Positions 1 through 7,898 of a stretch of DNA of 17,874 nt are shown here, piece by piece; positions within the stretch are counted from its first letter, which is position 1; the number at the start of each line of letters is the position of its first letter. The notes under the pieces were generated by a model, which saw only the letters and a program-made list of their open reading frames with translations, made no database searches and was not told the origin of the DNA. The translations under genes and the position numbers were made by a program. Source of the stretch: Cytophagia bacterium (lineage in GTDB: Bacteria > Bacteroidota > Bacteroidia > UBA7662); NCBI GenBank assembly GCA_009926405.1, contig RFOZ01000025.1, forward strand, positions 1 to 17,874, read 5' to 3'.

Positions 1-959
1 CGGGCTCCTTGCTGAACCGCCTCTAGAAGGAGTTGTCGCATGCGGTTGGCATGTTCTTGATGGATTTGGCAGCAGAGGGAGGGAGGGGTCGAATCATCCT
101 TGCCTTTGGCTCGCATGGCGGCAGCTTTGAGTTCTTCCACCAAGGCGGGTATCATGCTGCGGTTGACCAAAACATAATCGGGGGCTATGCAGGTTTGACC
201 GCCGTTCAGCCATTTGCCCCAATAAATTTTGGAAGCGGCCGATGCCAAGGGGGCGGATTCATCCACATAGACCGGGGACTTCCCTCCCAATTCAAGGGTG
301 CAGGGGATGAGTTGATCGGCGGCCGCCATGGCAACCTTTCGGCCTACGCGCTCGCTTCCTGTGAAGAGCATGTGGTCAAAGGGTAGAGCGCAAAGCGCAG
401 CACCTACCGAGGCGTCTCCTGTTACGACCCGGACCGCCTCGTTTCCGATGGCTTGGCTTAACAGTTGCGTCAGGAGCTCCGCCGTGGCGCTTGCAAATTC
501 GGAGGGTTTGATGACCACCGAGTTTCCAGCGGCCAGGGCGGCAATCAAGGGCATCAGCGCCAAGTTCATGGGGTAATTCCAAGGGGCAACGATTAGAACA
601 CAGCCTTTGGGTTGCCAGGCTAGGTGCGCCTTGGATAGTAAATAAGGAAAATGAGGCCGAACCGGACGATTCTTCATCCACCGCCTTAGGTTTTTCTTGA
701 AATGCCGAATCTCCAAGTAAACCGGTAACAATTCGGTAAGCTTGGTTTCCAAAGCCGGTTTGCCAAGATCCTTGTGCAGGGCTTCGCAGATTGCTTTTTC
801 GTTGGTTCTTAGAACCTTGCTCAGTCGTTCCAGGCGGTCCCTTCGTTCTTGGTAGGATTCCTGGGCCATGCGTTGACCTGCGATTTGCAGGCGGTCCCAC
901 CATTCCGGAAGAACGACCTGGTTGGTGGGATCAACAGCGTGGGTGAGGCGATTGGACAT
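1..959 (-). CDS. NAD(P)-dependent aldehyde dehydrogenase, 3' part missing (runs off left edge)
   Basis: An open frame of 319 codons starts at ATG 959 and continues past base 1 without a stop. The product is an aldehyde dehydrogenase, oxidising an aldehyde to the acid with NAD(P)+ in the cytoplasm. Seen in order: the APWNYP motif and a KPSE cofactor-binding motif of the Rossmann domain, LFTGSERVG, ELGGKSP with the general base Glu223, and NGGQTC with the catalytic Cys257. The 34-residue Glu-Cys spacing and the short N-terminus resemble the class 3 (fatty/aromatic aldehyde) group, which is an inference. The C-terminal third, including the second cofactor motif, is outside the window. It starts 5 bases after the prfB stop, so it is probably the third gene of a yraN-prfB-ALDH transcript. 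The substrate cannot be told from sequence. Confidence 0.93.
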   Translation of the reverse strand, partial: MSNRLTHAVDPTNQVVLPEWWDRLQIAGQRMAQESYQERRDRLERLSKVLRTNEKAICEALHKDLGKPALETKLTELLPVYLEIRHFKKNLRRWMKNRPVRPHFPYLLSKAHLAWQPKGCVLIVAPWNYPMNLALMPLIAALAAGNSVVIKPSEFASATAELLTQLLSQAIGNEAVRVVTGDASVGAALCALPFDHMLFTGSERVGRKVAMAAADQLIPCTLELGGKSPVYVDESAPLASAASKIYWGKWLNGGQTCIAPDYVLVNRSMIPALVEELKAAAMRAKGKDDSTPPSLCCQIHQEHANRMRQLLLEAVQQGA

Positions 960-964
960 GGGGA

Positions 965-2060
965 TTATGGGTTTTTGGCGCTTTGTTCGCTCATCAAATA
1001 GGCTTTAATAAAGGGATCCAAATCCCCGTCCAAGACACCCTGCGCGTTGGATGTTTCGTGGTCACTTCGTACATCCTTGACGAGTTTGTAAGGATGCAAG
1101 ACATAGGAACGAATCTGCGAGCCCCACTCGATTTTCTTCTTGTTGCTTTCAATGGCCTGCCGGGCTTCGTTGCGTTTGCGCAATTCCAATTCATAAAGTT
1201 GGGAGCGCAACATTTGCATGGCCCTTTCGCGATTGGCGGATTGGCTGCGCTCCACCTGGCATGTGATCACGAGGCCGGTTGGTTTGTGGGTCAGCATGAC
1301 CTTGGTTTCGACCTTGTTAACGTTTTGGCCACCAGCTCCCCCGGAGCGCGCTGTCTGCAATTCAATTTCGGAGGGGTGGATATCAATTTGTATGCTGTCA
1401 TCGATGACCGGGTAGGCATAAACCGAGGCAAAAGAAGTGTGACGACGGGCGTTGGAATCGTAGGGTGATATCCGCACCAACCGATGGACCCCGTTTTCGC
1501 CTTTGAGGTAACCGTAAGCAAAGTCACCCGTAATTTCCAAGGAAACGGATTTGATACCAGCCTCTTCGCCATCTTGCCGGTCCAATTCCTGAATTCGGTA
1601 TCCTTTGCTTTCGGCCCACATTCGGTACATACGTTCCAGCATCGAAGCCCAGTCTTGACTTTCGGTTCCACCGGCCCCTGAATTGATTTCGATGATGGCG
1701 CTCAGCGGATCCTCTTCGCTTTGTAACATATTTTTGAATTCCAAGGCTTCAACCGCTGATAGCACTTCCTCGTAGGATCGGTCCAAATCGTCCATGCTCA
1801 GTTCCCCGGCCTGCTGAAACTCGTAATAAATTCCAAGTTCCTCGATTTTTTCGGCCAATTGCTCGTAGGCCTCTACCCATTGTTTGGGTATTTTGATGGA
1901 TTTCAGCCATTGTTCCGCTTGATCGGCTTGATCCCAAAAACCGGGAGCCGTCGAGCGGGTTTCTACATCCTTGATTTTGGCAATCTTGGCTTCGACGTCA
2001 AAGAAACCTCCTCAGCGCCTCAAGGCGCTCCCGAAGGTCTGTTAGGTGTTCGTTTCGCAT
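965..2060 (-). CDS. prfB: Peptide chain release factor 2 (RF2), made by programmed +1 frameshift
   Basis: RF2 reads UAA and UGA stop codons and triggers peptide release. Frame 0 starts at ATG 2060, encodes 20 residues and meets TGA at 2000-1998. Reading continues in the +1 frame from GAC at 1999 to the stop at 965, giving 364 residues, close to the 365 of E. coli RF2. Upstream of the TGA is AGGAGG, three bases, then CTT: the classic recoding arrangement. In the main frame I see the acidic helical domain, the GGQ peptidyl-transferase motif (residues 243-245 in SGGAGGQNVNKVET) and the stop-recognition loop, here SPY (198-200) instead of the usual SPF, followed by the RRHTSF segment. It follows yraN by 30 bases and precedes the aldehyde dehydrogenase by 5. 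Regulation is autogenous: low RF2 favours the shift. The reading as a working gene, not a broken one, is near certain. Confidence 0.97.
1997..2012 (-). promoter_or_regulatory. prfB programmed +1 ribosomal frameshift site
   Basis: On the minus strand the sequence reads AGGAGG TTT CTT TGA C. An internal Shine-Dalgarno (complement of 2007-2012) sits three bases before the slippery CTT, followed by the in-frame UGA (2000-1998) and a C, a poor termination context. This matches the known bacterial prfB element in every part and spacing. Slippage of peptidyl-tRNA-Leu by +1 puts GAC in the A site, giving L20-D21. When RF2 is plentiful it terminates at codon 21 and lowers its own synthesis. Confidence 0.96.
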
Positions 2061-2090
2061 GTCTCAAAAGTAAGGACAGCCTTCAACTCC

Positions 2091-2528
2091 TCAGCCCTGC
2101 CCGGTACCGAGGGTGTAATTTCTGAAGAAACCTTGCCCGATTTCCCAATTGTTAAAGGACCAAAAGTCTTCCCAAACATCGCACTTGGATTGGGTGCCCG
2201 GGCCCAACACACATTCAACCAAGTCGAATCGAATTTCGCCTCGAAAAGGATGCTCTCGAAGGTATCGATAGGCAGCCATGCGCATCGCATGGGCTTTGCG
2301 GGGGCGGATTTGCCTGGAGGGGTTCCAAGGTCGGGGTCCGGCCATGCTTTTGACCTCCACAAAAACCAAAAGACCACCTTGCTGGATGACCAAATCAATC
2401 TCGAAGGGGTGGGATTTCCAGTTCCTAGCCAGGATACGCCATCCCAAACGACTTAGATACTCCGCCGCCAAGGTTTCCCCCCTGGCACCAAGGTCCTTAT
2501 TTTTACGGGATAAATTGGTATTCGCCAC
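2091..2528 (-). CDS. YraN/UPF0102 family endonuclease-like protein
   Basis: The product is about 145 residues, the usual size for the UPF0102 family, whose fold resembles restriction-type/Holliday-junction nucleases; its cellular role is not settled. Visible motifs are LGARGETLAAEYL near the N-terminus, then FEIDLV and LLVFVEVKSM. Together these give the Glu43, Asp45, Glu58-x-Lys60 set that corresponds to the nuclease-type metal site. I chose GTG at 2528 because the family's conserved block begins about 12 residues later and a GGGGG run lies just upstream. An ATG at 2594 would extend the protein 22 residues into the divergent pgi gene and adds no family-like sequence. It is followed 30 bases on by prfB, so it probably heads that operon. 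Confidence 0.9.
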   Translation of the reverse strand: MANTNLSRKNKDLGARGETLAAEYLSRLGWRILARNWKSHPFEIDLVIQQGGLLVFVEVKSMAGPRPWNPSRQIRPRKAHAMRMAAYRYLREHPFRGEIRFDLVECVLGPGTQSKCDVWEDFWSFNNWEIGQGFFRNYTLGTGQG

Positions 2529-2540
2529 AGACCCCCTAAG

Positions 2541-4211
2541 ATGAGCCTCAGCCTGCCCCGAATCAATCCCACCGAAACATCTGCGTGGAAACAACTAATA
2601 CACCATGCACAGACGCTGGGCGATCAGCGGATCCAGGATTTGTTTAAAGCAGATCCCGGCAGGGCTGAACGAATGAGCGCCGAAGGGGCCGGCTGGTTTT
2701 TGGATTATTCCAAGAATTTGCTGGACCAACATGCTTTCGATGATTTATTGAAGCTATTGGATGAATGTGGTTGGGAACAAGCACTTAACGCGACTCGAAA
2801 AGGTGGATTGATCAACGAAACAGAAAACAGGGCGGTGCTGCACACCGTTCTTCGGGACCCTGGCAATACCCTCCAATTGGTGGATGGAAGCCAACCCGGC
2901 GTTCAGGTGAGCGAGGTCCTGAACCGGATGGAAAACTTTGTGGAAGCGGTGAGGAACGGTCAGCGGCGGGGTTGTACAGGTCAGGCCTTTACCGATGTCA
3001 TCAATTTGGGTATTGGTGGGTCTGATTTAGGCCCATTGATGGCCTGCGAAGCTTTGGCACCTTATGCAGGGTCTCTGCGGGTGCATTTTGTATCGAATGT
3101 TGACGGAGCCCATTGGCAGCGGACCTTGCTAGGCTTGAACCCCGAAACCACGCTTTTTTTGGTGGCTTCCAAAACCTTCACCACCCAAGAGACCATGGCC
3201 AATGCCCACAGCGCTCGGAACTGGTTTAGGCAGTCTTTGGGGGAAAGGGCCGAGGTTCGGAATCATTTTGTGGCCTTGTCCACCAACCTCGAAAAGGTGG
3301 TCGAATTTGGAATTGATCCGGAAAATATGTTCCCCTTTTGGGATTGGGTTGGCGGTCGGTATTCCTTGTGGTCGGCTATAGGAATGTCGTTGGCCTTGTC
3401 GATCGGCTTTCCCCGTTTTCGTGAATTTTTGGAAGGGGGTCGCCAAATGGATCAACATTTTTGGGAAACCCCACCGGCCCGTAACCTTCCTGTCTTGTTG
3501 GCGTTGGTCGGTTTGTGGAACCGAAATTTTTTGGGGATGGAGACCCTTGCGGTGCTCCCCTACGATCAGTGCCTGTCTCGATTTCCGGCCTACTTGCAAC
3601 AGGCTGATATGGAGAGCAACGGAAAGTCCGTGGACCGCAACGGAAAACCCTTGAATTACCAAAGCGGACCGGTGCTGTGGGGCGAGCCTGGAACCAACGG
3701 GCAGCATGCCTTTTACCAGCTCTTGCATCAGGGGACGGTACGGGTGCCTTGTGATTTTATTCTGGCAGCGAACACGCATTATCCAGGAGGCCCGCATCAT
3801 CGATTCTTGAGCGCCAATGCTTTTGCGCAGGCCCAGGCCCTGATGCAGGGCCGAACCCTGGAGGAGGTTCGTGCCGTTTCCTCAACCCCAACAAACCCGG
3901 CAGAAGCCTACCAAGTTTTTGAGGGGAACCGTCCCAGCAATTTTCTCCTATGCCAACGCCTGACCCCGGCCGCTCTGGGGGCTTTGGTCGCTCTTTATGA
4001 ACACAAGATTTGGGTTCAGGGGGTGGTTTGGAATGTATTTAGTTACGATCAATGGGGGGTGGAATTGGGCAAAATCCTGGCAGGCAAAGTGTTACCCTTG
4101 TTGGATGAAGGAACGGAAGGGGCCGGCCTTGGCGTTGATACCTCCACCCAAGCCTTGGTGGAGCGGTGGCGACGCTGGCAGGATGGCCAGGAAAGGCCCA
4201 AGGGCACTTAA
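2541..4211 (+). CDS. pgi: Glucose-6-phosphate isomerase
   Basis: This cytoplasmic enzyme interconverts glucose-6-phosphate and fructose-6-phosphate in glycolysis and gluconeogenesis. At 556 residues it is the full length of the E. coli type. The sugar-phosphate binding motif GIGGSDLGP is at 157-165, followed by VASKTFTTQET (208-218) and DWVGGRYSLWSAIG (268-281). The catalytic residues expected from the family are present: Glu358 in DMESNGK, His389 in GTNGQHAF and Lys511 in ELGK. The start at ATG 2541 fits the normal N-terminus (INPTET...W). It begins only 12 bases from the divergent yraN start, so its promoter must overlap yraN coding sequence. I do not see a clear TAnnTTTG box there. The stop codon overlaps the stop of the convergent YggS gene. 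Confidence 0.98.
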   Translation: MSLSLPRINPTETSAWKQLIHHAQTLGDQRIQDLFKADPGRAERMSAEGAGWFLDYSKNLLDQHAFDDLLKLLDECGWEQALNATRKGGLINETENRAVLHTVLRDPGNTLQLVDGSQPGVQVSEVLNRMENFVEAVRNGQRRGCTGQAFTDVINLGIGGSDLGPLMACEALAPYAGSLRVHFVSNVDGAHWQRTLLGLNPETTLFLVASKTFTTQETMANAHSARNWFRQSLGERAEVRNHFVALSTNLEKVVEFGIDPENMFPFWDWVGGRYSLWSAIGMSLALSIGFPRFREFLEGGRQMDQHFWETPPARNLPVLLALVGLWNRNFLGMETLAVLPYDQCLSRFPAYLQQADMESNGKSVDRNGKPLNYQSGPVLWGEPGTNGQHAFYQLLHQGTVRVPCDFILAANTHYPGGPHHRFLSANAFAQAQALMQGRTLEEVRAVSSTPTNPAEAYQVFEGNRPSNFLLCQRLTPAALGALVALYEHKIWVQGVVWNVFSYDQWGVELGKILAGKVLPLLDEGTEGAGLGVDTSTQALVERWRRWQDGQERPKGT

Positions 4212-4903
4212 GACTCAAACAAAAGACTACCGATGCGGAGCATCGTGCTGCCTTCCTGCAGGGCAACTTGATAATCACCGGACATGCCCATGGACAGGAC
4301 GCCAAACCCTGTGTCGGTGGAATAGAAGCGTTGCTTCACCCGGTCTGCAAAACTTTTGAGGAAGGAGAATTCGGGTCGGGTGTCTTCGTTTCGGTCGCTC
4401 AGAGTAGCCATGCCCATGAGTCCGCGGGGTCGAAGGTTGGGGTAGGTGGAAGGGGTGCGTTCTTCCAGGAAATGGAGAAGGGCTTCGGGTTCAAATCCAT
4501 GTTTGGTTTCCTCCTTGGCAATGCGAACCTGCCAAAGGATTCCCACTTCACGGCCCATTGCGTTGGCTCTTTTCTGGATTTCATCGACCAGACGCGGGCT
4601 GTCCACCGAGTGGATCAAATGAACATGGGGTAGAATGGTTTTGACTTTGTTGGTCTGAAGGTGGCCAATAAAATGCCAACGGATATCCGCGGGGAGTTCG
4701 CGGGCTTTGCTTTGGAGTTCCAAGGCATGATTTTCCCCAAAATCCCGTTGACCGCGATCGTAAAGCTGCCGAATGTCCTGCACCGAACGGGTTTTGGATA
4801 CCGCGACAAGTACGCACCCTGGATAGGCATGCAGGGTTTCCTGGATACGATCCCAGGGGGTGGATTGCGAAGGTTCGTGTCGCGATGGTGTCATGGCTTG
4901 CAT
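4208..4903 (-). CDS. YggS/PLPBP family pyridoxal-5'-phosphate homeostasis protein
   Basis: This family binds pyridoxal 5'-phosphate and helps keep vitamin B6 and amino-acid pools balanced; no enzymatic activity is firmly assigned. The single TIM-barrel domain shows VAVSKT with the PLP-binding lysine at residue 37 (36 in E. coli YggS), FGENHALELQSK, WHFIGHLQTNKVK, a GLMGMATL segment and the C-terminal signature LSMGMSGDYQVALQEGSTM followed by RIGSLLF. With ATG 4903 the protein is 231 residues, the usual size. ATG 4894 is an equally possible start. Longer starts (4921, 4969) add non-family residues that overlap the divergent promoter. It ends on the same TTAA as pgi. Upstream, TATTTTG (complement of 4908-4914) is one base short of the Bacteroidota -7 box and would make a nearly leaderless transcript; this is weak evidence. 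Confidence 0.95.
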   Translation of the reverse strand: MQAMTPSRHEPSQSTPWDRIQETLHAYPGCVLVAVSKTRSVQDIRQLYDRGQRDFGENHALELQSKARELPADIRWHFIGHLQTNKVKTILPHVHLIHSVDSPRLVDEIQKRANAMGREVGILWQVRIAKEETKHGFEPEALLHFLEERTPSTYPNLRPRGLMGMATLSDRNEDTRPEFSFLKSFADRVKQRFYSTDTGFGVLSMGMSGDYQVALQEGSTMLRIGSLLFES

Positions 4904-4924
4904 GGGGACAAAATAAAACATCCG

Positions 4925-4932
4925 TACCTTTG
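4925..4932 (+). promoter_or_regulatory. Bacteroidota-type -7 promoter box (TACCTTTG) of the DUF4296-mutS2 run
   Basis: TACCTTTG matches the TAnnTTTG -7 consensus of the Bacteroidota primary sigma factor exactly. It ends five bases before the ATG at 4938, so transcription should start at or next to the start codon, giving a leaderless or almost leaderless mRNA. I did not find a clear -33 TTG at the usual spacing. The site lies between divergent genes, just upstream of a seven-gene rightward run, which supports its use. Confidence 0.7.
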
Positions 4933-4937
4933 CGAAG

Positions 4938-5390
4938 ATGTTGAGGCTTGAATTTTTGAAGAGAAACACGGGCCTTGCTTGGTTGTTCAGGGCCGGAATT
5001 TTAGGCTCGATCTTGTTGGTTGGCTGCCAGGGTACGCCTGATTCTTCGTCCCCTCACGATTTACCAGGTCAGGGGCCAGAAAAGGACAGCCTTCCCATAC
5101 CGGAGGACGAACGCCCGCTTTTACCACCCGACTCAATGGCGCTGGCGATGGTTCGAATTCAATTGGCTGAGGCCTACCGGGCCCGCTATTACGTAATGCA
5201 AACCGGCGATAGTCGTTCCTCGTTGGGCATGGAACTTGTTTACAACGAAGCATTGAAACCTTTGGGTGTGTCGTTGCCCCGGTTTGAGGCCAGTTTTCGA
5301 TATTATTTGGTGCACGAACCTCAAACGCTTCAGGCCTTGTTTGATCGTTGCGATCTGATGTTGCAACAACAAGAATGGAAAACACCTTGA
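4938..5390 (+). CDS. DUF4296 domain lipoprotein
   Basis: This is a 150-residue protein with a basic N-region, a hydrophobic stretch and the lipobox LLVGC, with the lipid-bearing cysteine at residue 30, so it is probably anchored in the outer or inner membrane. After a Pro/Ser/Asp-rich linker comes the DUF4296 pattern: LPPDSMALAMVRIQLAEAY, a variable middle, then a tyrosine and 'LGVSLPRFEASFRYYLVHEP' followed by helical sequence to the end. DUF4296 is essentially confined to Bacteroidota and its function is unknown. The start at 4938 directly follows the -7 box. Its last 16 bases overlap the mutS2 start, so the two are likely translated in a coupled way. Confidence 0.88.
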   Translation: MLRLEFLKRNTGLAWLFRAGILGSILLVGCQGTPDSSSPHDLPGQGPEKDSLPIPEDERPLLPPDSMALAMVRIQLAEAYRARYYVMQTGDSRSSLGMELVYNEALKPLGVSLPRFEASFRYYLVHEPQTLQALFDRCDLMLQQQEWKTP

Positions 5391-7867
5391 GCTGGTTGTA
5401 CCCCGAGAGTGCCTGGTATACCCTTGAGATTGATACCATTCGTCAGGCGGTAGCCGAACGTTGCCAGACGGTTTCAGGACCCGAGGCCTTGGATGAATGG
5501 ATGGTTCCGCTTCAGCATGCGGAAGCGTGGACACAGCGACAGGCGTTGTACCGCGAATGTTTGAGAGCATTTCAACACGGCCGTCCTTGGCCTGCTTTGC
5601 GATGGGAATCGACCAGCCAACAAACAACGCTTTGGTCCAAAGATGGTTATGTGCTCACCGAAGAGGATTTGTGTGCCATGGGTGAAGGGGTTCAATCAGC
5701 AGTTGCATGGGAAAAGGCTGTTTTTGGAGGGAGCGAAGGGCCGATGTCCGCTTGGGTTGCCGAAAGGGGTGGCTTGGCCTCCTTGGAGCCCGTGCTGCGT
5801 ACGATGAACGGCCTTGTTGGTAGGGATGGTCAGTTGTTGGCCCAGGCCAGTCCGGTTTTGGCCAGATTGATGGTACAACAACAACGCAAAGCCCAGGAAC
5901 TACGCGATACCATGGATCAACTTTGGAAGCGGTACCGCGAAGCCGGATGGGCCACCGATTCCGGGGTGACTCTCCGGGACGATCGGTATGTTTTGGTTTT
6001 GAACAGCGAAGGTCGAAAGCATGTTGCCGGGCTGGTTCACGATGTATCGGCAACTGGACAGCATTTTTACACCGAACCCGCCGAAGTATGGTCTCTTAAC
6101 AACGGATTAAGGGAACAAGAATGGCTAATCCGCGCCGAAAAGTACCGCATTCTTCAAAAGTTAAGCCAGGATATCCGCATAATTCAGCCGGATTGGCGTG
6201 GATGGTCCGGGCTGATCGCTCGTGCCGATGCTGTGCAAGCGGTCTGCTCTTGGTCGTTGGGCTTGGGTCCGGTTCGATTTCCCGATTTGATACCCGTGGG
6301 TCGTCGTTGGGTGGACGTCCTGCATCCCTTGCTTGTTTTGGAATGCAAAAGTCGAGGGAGCCAAGCGGTCCCCTTTTGCTGGAGCTTGGATCAAGCGCAG
6401 CGAATCCTGGTTGTTTCGGGGCCCAATGCCGGAGGCAAATCGGTATTTCTCAAAACGGTGGCCCTGTCTCAGCTTCTCTTTCAATTTGGCTGGCCTTTGT
6501 TATGCGGTGAGGGTAGTTCCTGTTCCTTGGTTCGCACCGTGATTTTGGGGATGGGCGATCGACAGGACTTGCACCGGGACCTTTCAACCTATGCCGCCCA
6601 TTTGCAATTAATGGCCCATGCCCTTGGTCAAGCAGGGACCGATGATATGGTTTTATTGGACGAGTTTGGTTCAGGAACCGACCCGGCTCTGGGCGGTGCA
6701 TTGGCTGAAGCCATGCTCGAAACCTGGTTCGAAACAGGTCCGACCGTTTTGCTCAACACGCATTACGGAAACCTCAAACGTTTATCGTCTCGTTGTCCGG
6801 CGGTCTTGGATGCCCGCATGGGATTTGACTTGGCAACGCTTCGTCCTACCTACCGGCTTTTGATCGGTGCCCCCGGTTCGTCCTATGCCAACGAGTTGGC
6901 GGTTCGCGCCGGTTTGCCTCCGGAAGTGATGGAGAGAGCCGGTCAATTGGCGGATTCGACGGATGTGCGATCCGAGGCACTTTTGGTGGAATGGATGGAC
7001 CAAAAACAAAAGGCCGAAGAGTTAACGGTCTTGAATCAATACAAAGAAGAAGTTCTGGATCGATTGATTGCCAAGCAGAAAGAATCGAACGACCTGGCCG
7101 AACGCCAAAATGCCGAAGCCTACCGGGAGTACCGTAACAAACTACGTCGTCAATTGGAGGAACGCCGACGTGAAGCCGGTTGGCAGTTGCAATCCTTTAT
7201 GGAAGAGCTGGAACAATTGCGCACCCGAACCGTCCCTCGTACCGGGGAAGCTTCTCCGCGGACCCTGGCGTTCCAAGCGCTGGATGAATTGGTTCAAGCC
7301 TTGGATGCCTTGAATCCAGCGGATGTCCCCAGCCTTGGTTCGGAACAAGTAGCCGCTGAGGGCGAGGCTTTGCTTTTTGTTACGGGTCAGCGGGTTGCGT
7401 TAAAGGAGGGAGGTCCGGTGGGCTTGGTTTTGCGAAGCGATGCCGAGGCCGTCGAATGGACCGTGGATTCGGTTCGAATGCGGACGCCCCATCACAAACT
7501 TCGATTGGTCGAAAGCCCTGCCAAACCTTCCCCCATTGTTCCGACCAAGTCTCGTGTTCAACCCAGAACCAACCCTCCAGCCGTCCAGGAGGGTTCAACC
7601 AAGGGCCCTGCCCTGCTTTCATCGGATCAGGTTCTGGATTTGAGGGGACTGCGGATTCACGAATGGGAGCGGCCTTTGCAACAACGCCTGGACCGGGCTC
7701 TGGTCGCGGGCGAAGACCGCTTGTATATCCTGCACGGCAAAGGCAGCGGCGTACTTCGTCAAGCAATCCGGTCCTACCTGGGCCGTCAACGTCAGGTCAA
7801 AGCCCTCCAGGATGCCCCCGATGAACAAGGGGGATCGGGGTGGACCTGGGTGGACCTGGGGTCTTGA
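5375..7867 (+). CDS. mutS2: Endonuclease MutS2 (MutS-like ATPase with Smr nuclease domain)
   Basis: MutS2 proteins lack the mismatch-recognition domain of MutS. They have been linked to suppressing recombination and, in some bacteria, to splitting collided ribosomes. The product is 830 residues from ATG 5375. An in-frame ATG at 5348 adds nine residues without family features. Seen in order: an N-terminal core/lever region with the VTLRDDRYVLVLNSEGRK block, Walker A GPNAGGKS (349-356), Walker B VLLDEFGSGTDP (Asp429-Glu430), the NTHYGNLK switch, a long charged coiled-coil-like stretch (about 510-650), and a C-terminal Smr domain with LDLRG (754-758) and HGKGSG (from His787). The last codons contain a perfect ten-base tandem duplication (7841-7860). 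The gene overlaps the DUF4296 gene and is followed 31 bases later by the CoA-transferase. Confidence 0.96.
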   Translation: MENTLSWLYPESAWYTLEIDTIRQAVAERCQTVSGPEALDEWMVPLQHAEAWTQRQALYRECLRAFQHGRPWPALRWESTSQQTTLWSKDGYVLTEEDLCAMGEGVQSAVAWEKAVFGGSEGPMSAWVAERGGLASLEPVLRTMNGLVGRDGQLLAQASPVLARLMVQQQRKAQELRDTMDQLWKRYREAGWATDSGVTLRDDRYVLVLNSEGRKHVAGLVHDVSATGQHFYTEPAEVWSLNNGLREQEWLIRAEKYRILQKLSQDIRIIQPDWRGWSGLIARADAVQAVCSWSLGLGPVRFPDLIPVGRRWVDVLHPLLVLECKSRGSQAVPFCWSLDQAQRILVVSGPNAGGKSVFLKTVALSQLLFQFGWPLLCGEGSSCSLVRTVILGMGDRQDLHRDLSTYAAHLQLMAHALGQAGTDDMVLLDEFGSGTDPALGGALAEAMLETWFETGPTVLLNTHYGNLKRLSSRCPAVLDARMGFDLATLRPTYRLLIGAPGSSYANELAVRAGLPPEVMERAGQLADSTDVRSEALLVEWMDQKQKAEELTVLNQYKEEVLDRLIAKQKESNDLAERQNAEAYREYRNKLRRQLEERRREAGWQLQSFMEELEQLRTRTVPRTGEASPRTLAFQALDELVQALDALNPADVPSLGSEQVAAEGEALLFVTGQRVALKEGGPVGLVLRSDAEAVEWTVDSVRMRTPHHKLRLVESPAKPSPIVPTKSRVQPRTNPPAVQEGSTKGPALLSSDQVLDLRGLRIHEWERPLQQRLDRALVAGEDRLYILHGKGSGVLRQAIRSYLGRQRQVKALQDAPDEQGGSGWTWVDLGS

Positions 7868-7898
7868 AGACGATGTATTTTTACGGACAACCAATCGA

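Noticed and set aside
376..903. Leftward 175-codon open frame
   Set aside because: It lies in another frame of the aldehyde dehydrogenase, whose own frame shows all family motifs; the product is Arg/Pro/Ser-rich and resembles nothing.
1859..1997. prfB as a broken or TTG-started gene of 297 codons
   Set aside because: The upstream +1 junction restores a full RF2 N-terminus with the classic recoding signal, so the gene is intact.
3129..3800. Leftward 223-codon open frame inside pgi
   Set aside because: Opposite-strand shadow of a gene with full catalytic motifs; no recognisable domain.
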